NCBI RefSeq assembly: GCF_963662255.1
Contig: NC_085049.1
Span: 27,436,142-27,500,141 of the forward strand
DNA from: Cinclus cinclus
Taxonomy: Eukaryota; Chordata; Aves; Passeriformes; Cinclidae
DNA: 64,000 nucleotides
Direction: 5' to 3'
Shown: in pieces, positions 51,736-63,800 of the stretch
How the letters are laid out: each line of letters opens with the position of its first letter
How positions within the stretch are numbered: position 1 is the stretch's first letter
Made by a program: the position numbers and the translations under genes
Notes under the pieces: generated by a model
Told to the model about the DNA's origin: nothing
Database searches by the model: none
Seen by the model: only the letters and a program-made list of their open reading frames with translations

Positions 51736-51839
51736 GACCATCCATAGGCACAAGATGTTTAGGAAGGTAACCTTCAGCCTGGGAAAACACGTGTCCTCCA
51801 TGGCACGTGGGACCATCCAGGTGAGAAGACTTCTGCATG
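51736..51839 (+). CDS. pseudouridine gene, first coding exon (residues 1-29)
   Basis: A strong acceptor (pyrimidine tract ending GGTATCTCAG at 51735) puts the exon start 19 bases before ATG 51755, so at least one untranslated exon lies upstream. The donor is GCATG|GTGAGT. A nearer GTGAGA at 51821 is rejected because it breaks frame with exon 2. It encodes [19 protein letters not shown] and a basic RRLLH. Confidence 0.8.
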
Positions 51840-54800
51840 GTGAGTAGTGCGTTGAATTACTATGGTACTCCCAGTGCTCCCACTCTTTTAAAATATACTT
51901 CCATCCTTAGGTGTGGTCGCGGGGCTGGGTTTGTTCACAACTACGTTCAAGTAATGTTACTGGAGCCAGTAACCAAACAACTGCAAAAATGGTGTCAGAG
52001 GATCCTTCAGTGATAGTGATGAGGATTGTAATTCATATTAACAGTAGAGCTATTTTGCACGCATTTCACTTACATAAAACACAGCTCTAGTCTTCCTAAA
52101 GTTTTTTACAAATTCATCCCAAAGAACAGCTGAAGAGGGGGATAAATCTGTTGTGATGATGACAATTTGCTTTTTATAAAACAACTCAGTAGTTACTGCA
52201 AATACCCACACGAATAACTCACCCTTCTGTGTTTATCCCCAGGTGGTTATGTCAGGATTCATCCCTCTGTACAGGAAGCTCTGGTGGAAGGGAGACCCGT
52301 TGTAGCCTTGGAAAGCACCATCATTACACATGGCATGGCCTATCCTCTGAATTTGAGGTGGTGGATTTTGATGTTCCTCGTTCAGTGAAGTTGTAAGAAT
52401 GAAGTACATTACTTACTGGATTGGTGTCAGTATTCTTGGTCAAGCCAAAGCTGTTACAAGAGCAAATGGAAATGTCAGGTTGTTAGGCTTTCAGACTGTG
52501 AGCTCAAGTGTAAAACAATTGTATTTGGACTTCTAAGGACAAATATGGAGAACTTAGTTATCTCCTTATCCAACACCTTGAATTTCTGGCTTCCTTTAAA
52601 ATAGAGCAGCAGATAATGTCACCACTGGCTCTAAAAGAGAGCTATCAGCCTTTTCAGCTTCATAGTTTGTACAGACATTGAAAACACTGCAGTTTCTTTT
52701 CCTGTATCTTTTTTAATGCAAAAAGGATTGAAACACAATAGTGGAATCTGTTCCTTGGCCCACTCAGAGCAGCTACTGTGAGAGCTCCTGGTCCCTTCTC
52801 ACTGTCTTCTGTACCCGGCATGAAACCCCCCACCTCTACTCTTTATTTATCAATTTTCAGTAGACTTGTGTTTCATTGAGTTACAGTGCCAGAAATCGTT
52901 GCGCTCTCCCCTCCATCCTTGCTTCCAGAAAGCACAGAAAGGTTTTGGTATTGATTTTCCATCTTGCTTTTTACCTGGCCATCATTCTGCCTGACATTCT
53001 GTCTTAAAATGAAGCTCTAAAAACTCGATTTTGGGGAAGAGGTAGTTTCAATACTTAGAGATTGCCAAGCATATGTCCAGATAACTGAGAAAGGGAGAAG
53101 AAGCTGCTCCTAAAATAGATAGTGTATGAATGATCAAAATTTGCTAAACTTAGGCTTAGTCTGCAGCCCTGGAGTACTGTAAGGCACTAGATTTTTGGCA
53201 CTGCTGTTACTCTATATCTCACTGTATTATGAAAAATATATCCTGGTCATTTGAGCAGGACTTGAACAACCTGGGGTTTTTGTGAAGGCCTATGATGTCA
53301 GATAAATAACAGGTAAAATATACAGAAAGGTCCTATTTTGAGACGATCCCTATTTTCAGTAATATATTGTACAACCAGATTTGCTTGTAAACCAAATATT
53401 TTTTTCTCAAAAACGAAGCACAGAGCTTGGACATTGCCATCCTTGAAAATGAGAGCTATTCACTTCTGCAAGTTCAAGTGCAAAGATTTCCACCATGAGG
53501 CAGATACAAGAAGCACAGGCCCTAGCTGAAATCACAAGAACTGTACAACTGTGAATGATGGCCATCAAACACCATGGTTTCCTTGCCTGATTGTTTCCAT
53601 CCCTAATTTTGTGACTTTTGTCTTGTTTATCTTATCTCAGCATGGCCAAAGAGGTGGAAGAAATTGTAAGAACAAATGGAGCAGTGCCAGCCACAGTAGG
53701 TATTTTAAGGGGGCAAATCCACGTGGGACTCACAGACGAGGAACTTGAGTTCTTGGCAAGCAGTAAAAATGCAATTAAAGTGTCTCGCAGAGATTTTCCT
53801 TTCGTCCTCAGCCAGGTATGGTGTGCAAACTTTGTAGTGTGGTCTTCTCTAGTAAAGTGTTGTTGCTTTTCTAGCAACAGTAGCTTGAAGTTCTCCAGCT
53901 TTTAAACTTCTCAAAAATATCATGGAAAGTGGTATCTTATTGGTAAGTGTGAAAGTAACTGGAGTCAAAATACAACAGAGTAAGGGAATGACATGCATGA
54001 AATAGGGCTCCTGAAAAGTCATTCTGGTTGTGCTGGCAAGCCATGGGCACTTGGCTAAGAATATTCTAATTGGCATGATAGGACATTATCACATTGCATG
54101 TAAGCTATATGACACTTAGGCCATCCCAGTCTTAAAGTGATAGCTAAAGGTGCCACTAGCTGCCCATGGAGCACCCTGGACAACAAAGGCCTCTGCTATC
54201 AGTGCAAGAACATCTTATATAGCAGGAATGACAGATGATTCACAGAATCACAGAATATTCTGAGTTGGAAGTGACCCACAAGGATTACAGAGTCCAGCTC
54301 CTAAGTGAATTCCTCTACCTTTTTGGCTAAAAGAGTATTTGTGTTAGAATTCCACTGCTCACACTGCTGTGTGGTGGACCACAGCTGTAGCTGCTTCCCC
54401 AGGTCTCCCTGGGTGCTGACTGTGGCTGGTTGTTCCCCAACAGGGCTTGTCTGGAGGTACTACTGTGTCTGGAACAATGATTGCAGCACACAAAGCAGGA
54501 ATTCCTGTGTTTGTGTCAGGTGGCATAGGAGGTGTTCATCGTAATGGGGAGAACAGTAAGAACATTCTGCTTTTCACTCTGTTGCTGCAGTTATATTCAA
54601 TTCCTTATTTTCCCTTGTTCCCAGCCTGTCTTACAGTAACTGTCTGTTCAGGAGAATAAAGTTGACATTCTTCTTGATCAAACTATGGTTGCTTTTTCTC
54701 TGATGTCCCCTTTCCAGAAACTTCAGGATATCCCTCTTGAATATTCTCTTCAAAATATTCCTTCTGGACAGTTGTTAAGGGGATGGAAGTTTCTCTTTAT

Positions 54801-57800
54801 CCTTTGCTTACACGAGGTTATATTGATATTGTTTGCTGGTGCAACAGGAGCTGACTGCACCTCTGCCTTTTGTAATGGCTGGATAACCTGATACTGGCTG
54901 CCAAGCACAGTGTTGTTATCAACTCTCTCAGCTGAGGAGAAGAGCCTTGCCACAAAAGAGTGTGCTCTGTCTTAGAGGTGTGTGCTCTCTTCTGGATGAT
55001 GGCCTGGTCTTGGCTGTACAGTCTGTGGCTTTTAAGTGCTTTCTCTCTTCTCAGCCATAGAGATTTCCAACACAGCTCAAGTGCAGTGCCCTGTTGTATG
55101 CCATTCCTTTCAGATGTGAAGTAAATTCCAGACCCCAGGGAGTTTCCTGAGGTCAGCTCCTGTGGTACTTTCTTTTTTTTGCAAGCATTGTTAGTTCCAA
55201 ACTCAAAATCTACTTCAATGATATTGCATCTCCCAGAATCTCATGCTTGCTGTACAACACCTTTTTCATTTCTACCAAATTTTTGCATGCTCTTTATCCA
55301 TGTGATCAAAGGGCCAAGAGATAGAGTACAAGGCTTCACCTCAGTCCTTAGCCATGTGACTTCTTTTTGTCAACACCTTGTTCAGTGTCAACACCTAAAG
55401 ATATGATCTAAACCTTTAATATTTGCTCGTGGATCTAGCCAGTTATTAAGTCAGGCAGTGTCATCCCGGGCATATGTGGTTTTTTGGGAGGTCAGATCTC
55501 ATCAGCTTGGAGTACAACACAATCACCAACACCATTCTGCTTGCCTCTTGACAGCTCTGGATGTGAGTGCTGACTTGACAGAGTTAGGACGAACTCCAGT
55601 CGCTGTTGTAGCTGCAGGAGCCAAGTCTATCCTTGATATTGGCAGGACGCTGGAATATCTGGTAGGTAGCATGGGCTGTGGTGTCTGAAAGCAGATAACG
55701 TTGTCCTTCGTGCACAGAGTGTCCAGTGGCATTGGATGGGTCGTAAGCCAAAGATTTTCAGAAATTGCTGCTGAGAGGATGTGAAGCCATATTTACAGTT
55801 CTGTAGTCCTGGGGCTGTACAAGTGTTTGGCTGCTCCCTAACATAAATCTGTCCATGTCCAAGGGGCTGTTCCAGCAGCTGCTCCAACAGAGGTCAAAGG
55901 TAGTGCTATCCATGTCCTTTTTCTTTGGCACTAGATTTGCCTTTTCTGGGATGATGCTCCCAGAAACTGACAGATTAGGAAAGCTAGATCCATCAAACGC
56001 TAAAATACAATCAGAATTAAAAAGAGAATCAGATTATTTCCAGCAGTCACCTTTTAAGGTTTGGCATGTTGGAAATCACCAGGGCCAGCACTTCAGGTGA
56101 CAGCCAGCACTGGTATTTCTCAATCGCAAGCAGAACTCGTTTATATCCTGTCAGTTCATGACATGTCTTCAGATCCCAGGGTGTTATCTTGGACTCAGGA
56201 TGGTGCCAATGACAGCTGCATGGCTTTAGATCAGCCCCAAGCACACACAAAGGATGCACATGCCTCCTCTGCCTCAGTGAGCCAGATCTGATCTAGCCAC
56301 TTACCATGCCTAGTTCTTGGTAAGAGGATAGAATAGAATGGGATGAACTAAAATAACCACGACCTGTGCCAAAGAAAGGCAGCTTCTTTCTAGGTAGAAG
56401 GAAAAAGTCGCGTTCTTTAGTTGGCTCCCCTTTCCTTCCACTAAATCACCTGCTTGTCTCACCTCTACTGCCGCAGGAGACTCAGGGTGTGTGTGTGGCT
56501 GCCTTTGGAGAATCAAGAGAGTTCCCAGCCTTCTTCTCACGCCGGAGTGGCTTCCAAGCACCATATCATGTCCAGGATGAAGAGGAGGCAGCTAAACTCA
56601 TTGGTGTGTTTCAGATGGCAAAAACCCATGTAAGGTCTTGGAAAGGAGGGATATAAGAATTACCCTGGGTGAGGCACTTTCTTTAAGTCTGCAGAAAAAT
56701 TTGCCCTAAAAAATATATCATCCCACCTCCCCCATTCCTGCCTCAAAAGTGCTTTGATAATACAGTAGCAGAGAAATCCAGTTCTTTACAGCAAGTAAAA
56801 CTGCAAGCCAGCTGCAGCCAACTTGGCATATTTTATTCCACCTGGTGAAGTGGAGGCAACACATAATAATAGGTTGATAAAAACAGCTTCTGGGCCTTTA
56901 GAAGGGGAATCAGTTTAAAAAAAGAGGGGAAAAAAAAGCCTTTGCCCCTTTTGCTGTACATGCAGACTCAAAACAAACAGGCAGGTGTGAATTGGTTGGT
57001 AACTGGAGAAGATCTTGATCTTGAGTCAGCTAAGAACTGGAGCTTGAGCTCTGAGGCTTCCTACACCTCATGTCAACCCTCCTCTGTCCTTTTCCTTCAG
57101 CACCCGACTTCTCCAAGGAGTGCCACTAACAATATTCTCATCCTCTCACAGACAGTGCCCTGGGGCTGGGCCTGAGCAGTGGGGTGCTGATAGCAGTGCC
57201 CTGTCCCCAGGAGCGAGCTGCCGAGGGCCAGGCCATCGAAGAGGCCATTCAGCAAGCTCTCAGCCAAGCCAGGTGAGAAGCAACCTAAGTCTTTGCCTTT
57301 TTTCAGCCCATGGTCTTGGGGGAGTAAACAAATTCAAGGATGCTGCTGCAGGAGCCTTAGCACAGCTTAACCTTGGGCATGGGTGAGTCCACAACTTATT
57401 TTCAACTGTACCTTTATCTAACCCCAAGCTTGTTTACAGGACTTGCTATGGTACGTGGTTATGGAGATAAAGTATCTGCTGGCAACAGTGCTTCTCCTCT
57501 GATGCCATTTCAGCTCATCTCTGGGCATTTTCTTTATATTTGCAGGTCCAAAGGAATCACAGGCAAAGAAGTGACCCCCTTTTTGTTACAGAAGCTCGTA
57601 GAATTAACTGATGGGAAATCATTGGACTCCAGTATCCTCTTACTAAATGGGGGGGGGGGGAAAGAAAGTACTTCTGTGTATTTCCTATCTCTTCTGATAA
57701 TGCCTGGTAGGAAACACCGTCACTTTATTGATGGTCTAGCAAGGAGCAAACACTTCAGTATCTGCAAACAGATGAGAGTTCAGCACCTGCATCCTGATTT

Positions 57801-60800
57801 TTCGGGAACATCCTTACTGCCTTCATCCCCTTTTACATTAAAAACTGGAGGGCAGCGCAGATGGCAGGTGTTGCACAGCCCAAAGAAATCCCTTACATCT
57901 GACCCTGAAGCTTGCCTGCTCTGTGATGGAATCTCAGGAAACCCCATTCTATGCTGGGGTTGCACACTGGAAGGTCCCTGGACTTCCCAGAGCACTGTGC
58001 TGTACATCACACTGCCTTATCATGATAATACTCCTTACAGCATTCCCTGTGGGTACAGAGAAAGAGAGACTTGGAGGACAAACACCCCTGGGTGAGCAGA
58101 AATCCACTGTACAGCCAAGAGAAAGCAGAGGTACTGGCTGGGATGCCAGTGTAGGATTTGGGAGGGCCAGATTCACATCCAGGTTCTGCTGCCAGCTCTC
58201 TAGGAGACCTGACCAATCAGGGCAGAATGGTAAAGGCGTTTTTGGATATAAGAGCTATATGCAGCCACAAAGTAGGGCTTTCAAAGCCTCTGATACTCTG
58301 CTCCCAGTGCAATTTGATAAAAAAAAATGCTTATAGTGACTTGGCAAAATCTCAGCAGGTGTCTCTTCCTGGAAAAGCTGACCAAGATCCTCTAAGGTTT
58401 TTAGGCTCTCTGCTGCAATTTAAGTACTTGACCTTCTGTTTTCTCTGTGAAACCTTTGCTTCTGTCCTCCACCTGTCAAAGACAGATTTCTTCTCTGTGG
58501 ATACTACGGGAAGAAGGTAAATAAAAAAAAAAAAGAAAAAAAAGAAAAAAAGAAAGATCAGAGTTTTAATGCATCATTGCAATCCACTATACTTGTCCCT
58601 AAAGGATTATGGTATGGGGAATCAGCCCTATCAAGGCCCAGCATATATTTGCTGCTCTCTCCCTTTAAACAGTCCCTACATAAGCTTCTAACAGGTCAGA
58701 CTTGCTAGTATTTTTAATTTTCCTCAAAGAAACGCTAAACAGACCTTGCACTGATCCAGAACAATGCCAGAGTGGGCAGCTGCATTGCAGTGGCCCTGAG
58801 CAAACTACAGAAAGCCAGAAGGAAAGGAAACCTGCCTCGGCCAGAGAACATGACAGCATCACAACCAGTGAGTCCTTTGCTGGCCTCCATATGATGTCTC
58901 TCTGCTGACAGCACAAGATAAATTTATATCTGTTCCCAAAAGTAAAAGATGACTCAGCCAGGGACCAATCATTCTCCTTCACACTGTCAGACATTCTCCC
59001 TTTAGTTTGCCTTGTTATTCTTGAAAGATAAGTGTCTTCTCCTCCTCCCCCCATCCACATTTACAAGGAATGGACAGGGACAATGGCCTAATCTCATTAA
59101 GTCTTAGGTCATCAAGGCCACTAAAACTTTAATCACCTTTTCGCCTTTTACTGTGCCTTTATGTACAGCTTCAGTTCTATAGTGCTTAGTACCAGGGAAG
59201 TGTGACTACAGGAGTAGACCTGGAAGAGGGTGGGGAGAGATATTTTGAGCTGAGTTTATAAATATCTCTTTCTATTGGCCTCCTGCTCATGATTGACAAA
59301 ATCACAAGATTTACAGCACATTCTGAACAAGATCCATTATAACACTGATACTCTATTCACTCTCTTGCATTTTGTCTGTGCCATGTAATTTGCAGGAAAT
59401 CTATTTTAGGTGGTCTTTCGAGACATGAAAGATTTTCTAAAACCCATTTACAATAAGATTTATCAACATAAAAGAGAGCAGTGACTCCAGAGGCAATAAC
59501 CCAGCATTTTATGAGAAAAAAACAGCTGTATGTCCCCAAAGAATCTGGAAACTTCCTGTTTGTGGAGCTAAACTGCTTATTCTGGCTTTGTAGACAATAA
59601 AAGAAGTGATCTGTAAAGTGTCACTTGGTATGGCAATTTCTCCTGGGGGCTTGCAAGAAACTACTGCATTTTTCTGCCTACTTTTCCCCATTTTCTTTGC
59701 TTTTTTACACACCAGTGCTTGAATGTTTCTGAGGCCTGGTATGTCACACAGAGAAACCATCAGCATCCCTGTGTGTCCTCCGTAATATTCCACCTGCCAC
59801 ACTGGGGCTGGCTGTCAGCAGGCATAATTCAGAAGGCAACAGAGAGAAAATATTTTGATTCTTTCTGATTGGGATTGTACAAACCTGTATCTAACTATTC
59901 AAAATAACCACTGGCCCTTAAAATGTAAGTGAGAGAGCTTTCAAGAGGGTGGGAAAAGTGGCTAGGCAAAGCAAAGAAGACTTGGAAACTTTTTTCTTGA
60001 AGTCCTTCCAACCACTTTTTTACGTCTTTATTCCCTCTTAAAGGTGGTGATTGGCGGTATCAACGTTGACTTTTTAGCCAAGACACAGAACCCTGACATC
60101 CTGGTATTGTATCTGTAGCAGTTTTCTTAGCACCAATGTATCTCCAGCTACTTGTACAGGAGTGCCAAGCCAAAGGGATGGGAGGGAAGGTGTTATCCAT
60201 GTATGATATCGACATGTGTGCATGAACACACTTGGGAGGCGTACATGTTTAGTGTGTTGTTTAGGTGGATAATGGAGTGATACATACTGACCTACTCTGT
60301 GCTCATGAAAATCACCATCCCTGACACTCAAGAGAGGGAAAAAGTAATGTATCATCTATGCAATCTTCCCACAGGGGGGAAATCCCCAGGTAAGAGCCAT
60401 CTCTGGCTGTCTGAGACTGCCTTAACTACAGAAAGCAGCACAAATAGGAGCAAGAGTCTCCTCTTGAAGACTCCAATGAAGGAATTGAATCTCATACACA
60501 CACACACACAAAAACCAACAAAAAAGGGGAAAAAACCCCCAAACATGGCTTTAAAAATTAGAACAATTTAAATGTTACCAGACTCTCTTTGTCTCAATTT
60601 GGGTTGAAAAAGAAGCAAACAAGAAGCTAAAGTGGACCAAACCTGAAACTCCCCCATGCAAATGAAAGCTATTTGCATGACCTGTACAATTTCTGTTGAG
60701 CTTTACAAAGTACTGCAGGTTGAGGTGGTGAAGCTTGCTCAAAAATTGTTTGGTGTCTCAAATTGCTCTGTGATGATAGCCAAGGCAGGAAGCTCCTGCC

Positions 60801-63800
60801 ATCAGATGGGCAGCCTGTGAAGACCTCTCAGTCAGAGGGAAAATGTGCTGGGGAAGCTGTCTGTAAGGAATTTGGCTATTTAATGATACAGGGGCCAAAC
60901 AATGTTATGATGGTCAAGGGTGAAATATGCCATAGCATCTGTTATGAAAGCTTGCAAAAGCAAAAGTTCAGCTGCTTCAGCTGTGATATAACCAATACCA
61001 TACACAGCCTACACTCAGCCATCAGGACAAGGAGCTGAGCTGTGTCCAAGGAAGGACAGGCACTCCTTGGCATGTCAGACATTAGTGCAGACCCCTGGAC
61101 CATCTACAGCACAATGAAGGGGCCAAGGACTAGTGCAGGTCCTGCTGGGAGCAGCTGACAAGGCAAAAAGGAGGCTTTTAACGTTGCATTAAAAAGTGAG
61201 GGGTTTGCTGCCTGTCTGCCTTCAGTGAGCCCTGGAGCTCATGGTAGGTCATGGCTGGGACCCAAGTGCCAAGCTGCAGGAGGATTTGGGAACTGCCAGC
61301 CAGAAAGCTCCTGCTGACAGCTACTGTGGTTAGGCACAGAGAAAAAGCACCTCTCAATATCATTGTTTTGGCTTTTTAAAGACAATTTTTTTTTTCAAAG
61401 GGCTCGACACCCAGCAGATTCCACTTTATGCCTGCTGGATTTGTGGCAGAATATTGGGTACCACTCATTCCTTGTTCTGTCTCAGCAGGAAAGCAGCTGT
61501 ATTCTGACCTGGTTGTAATTCCCACATGGCTTTCAAGGCTACCCAGAAGCTAAATGTTTAATATGTAACTATCTGACCTGCTAAGAAGGATGAGCAATAT
61601 TGCTCAGAGAAAGTTGCTGGAAAAAGCATTATGGTTATCATTCTCTCAGGATACCCAGAAACTGAGCAGAGTCTCATTTTTACATTAAGAATTCAAACCT
61701 CTTAGGACATGGAAGAAGTTTCCAGAGACTTGCTCAATTCTCTGAAACTTTGCCAGAAAGCATCAGCCCAGCCTCATTTCAGATTACTTTTATCAAGCCC
61801 ATTTTTACCTAAATTCTTTAATCTGAGCCAGCCCTATCCATACCCAAGAAGAGATATTTGAATACCACTCGGAGTTACAACTGAGTTGGCAAGGTGTGAT
61901 GAGAGTCACTCATTTCTTTTTCTTTAAAAGCCAGCTGCTGGTTTCTCTCCCACTGTGCCCACCTGCTACTTAAAAAAAGAGATTTGGCATCTTCAATTTT
62001 TTAGGCCCTGTGGGGTTGTACAACAGGAGAGGTCACCCACAGCTGGATCCCTAAGCTACATCTGCTCTTAGGGTAAGGCTTGGAATAAAAAAGACACCCA
62101 GAAACTCTGCCTCTGGGGTATATGGGAAAAAGAGAGGATCAGCATGCCAGGCAGCAAAAGGAGCTGGTGAGTATTTTCACCATTCCTGCAGGCATCAGTT
62201 TTAAAGCACAGATAATGGAATTACATAAACTTCAGTTTGTGCTTATTGCTGATGGCCAGCACCCTCTTTTAAGACTGAAATAGGGGCCAGTGTTCAAAGT
62301 GGTGTTGTTTGACTTGCCTAGAAAGGTCAAAGGGGTTTGGGTTTTTTCCCCTTGGCAGCCTGTACTACTGAGAGTGAACTTCAGAATTAAAATAGCCAAA
62401 CTCACTTTGCTCTTGAAATCTGCAACTCTCAACAGGATACAGTTGCAGATGGAAATATCCTCATTCCCAGTGGCAATTCCCAGGGAGTACAAGCAAAGAT
62501 AAGGGAGGGGCATTTGTGTTAGTGGGGAGTGACAAGCAGTGCAAATATGAACAAAGGTCATAGGTTGCTTATATACAGGCAACTCTGCTCATGTCGTCTG
62601 AACCATTTAGGGCTTGGAGAACTGCCAGACACAACAGCAAAGGTATCAAAAATTAGCACCAAGTCTTACAGGCTACAGAACTGGGGAGAGTCAGAGCTAA
62701 GAAAAAGAGCCTGAAGGTCAGATGAGAGAAATAAAAAATCATATTTAGATGAGAGAGCAGCCTCTCACAGGGCTGGATGCAGGAGAAGGTATTGTGTGCA
62801 AAGACAGATGTGCAGCTTCACACAGGGGAAGGAGAATCCTTGGGAGGCTTCAGAATGAATTTTGAGAATGCCCAAGCACAGGGATGGGTTGAGGGCAGAA
62901 TATTCCTTACAGTGAGATGGCAAGACATGTTCTTGGTTAGAATAGATAGTGGAGTTTCCAAGCAAGGAAAATGTTATGTGCAGGGGTGTTCTTGTGCACC
63001 TGGGTTGGTGTAGGGCAGAGGGAATGAGACAGGAGCTTCTGCATACAGAGAAGGACTGCCAGTGGCAGGCTGTCTTCAGAGATGGAAAATGGTTGTCAGG
63101 ATTTTGTGAAACAAGAGCTCTAAAACCATTTGATAGTCAGATGAAGCCCAAATTGATCTGAGCACTTACTGATGTAATTCTTCTGGCAGAAGAATTAGAA
63201 TGAGATGGGTGAGTAACTGCCTGTGTTCTGACAATTTGTATGTGACAGAGAGGCAGATGGACAGAGCAGTGGAAGGCAGAGGCAAGAGAAAAGAATTTGG
63301 TAGCCACACATAGAAAAGAAGGGTATTTTTAATGAGGGAGATGTTTGGGAAACAATGAGTGAGTGAAAAACTCTTCAGTCTCTGAAACAGATCCTTCCAT
63401 GAATAAAGTACAGAGGCAGTATAGGCAAAGATAAAAAATCTCATTTTACATTCAAAGAGGGAAATAAATAAATAAGTAAATAACTCCCACAGACTGCTTA
63501 AGGTGGGAGATAAGTGGCCTGGTGGGAAGAGCCCCAACAACTTTGGAGTCCCAGGTTGCTGTGAGCAGGTGAATTCAGAGGGTTGCTCACACTGACTGAA
63601 ACACTCATTAGCCATTCTAGGAGGTCTCAGCAAATAAAGACCAAACTAGCAATTCATGGGGAGATCAAATGTGTCTCTCCTCCTTGCAAGCAGGCCTTTG
63701 TCATCAAGACAGAAGTCAGTAGATGGCTCTAGAAGTTTGTATTGCCCTCAGTCTGTGAGCTGGATGCCCTCTAGTCCCTCTGATTGCTGATCTATGTTTC

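Noticed and set aside
51470..51754. 95 in-frame codons upstream of the chosen start of the pseudouridine enzyme
   Set aside because: A strong polypyrimidine tract and AG at 51735 mark an intron end, and the upstream codons show no PsuG likeness.
51821..51826. GTGAGA as donor of the first coding exon of the pseudouridine gene
   Set aside because: Using it would leave phase 0 before an exon that needs one preceding base. GTGAGT at 51840 restores the frame.
57373..58095. 240-codon open frame around exon 8
   Set aside because: Only the exon 8 part matches PsuG. The rest is intron read-through, including the G12 run.
63166..63633. 155-codon minus-strand open frame in intron 10
   Set aside because: No recognised domain, no splice context, and hydrophobic/Ser-rich chance composition.
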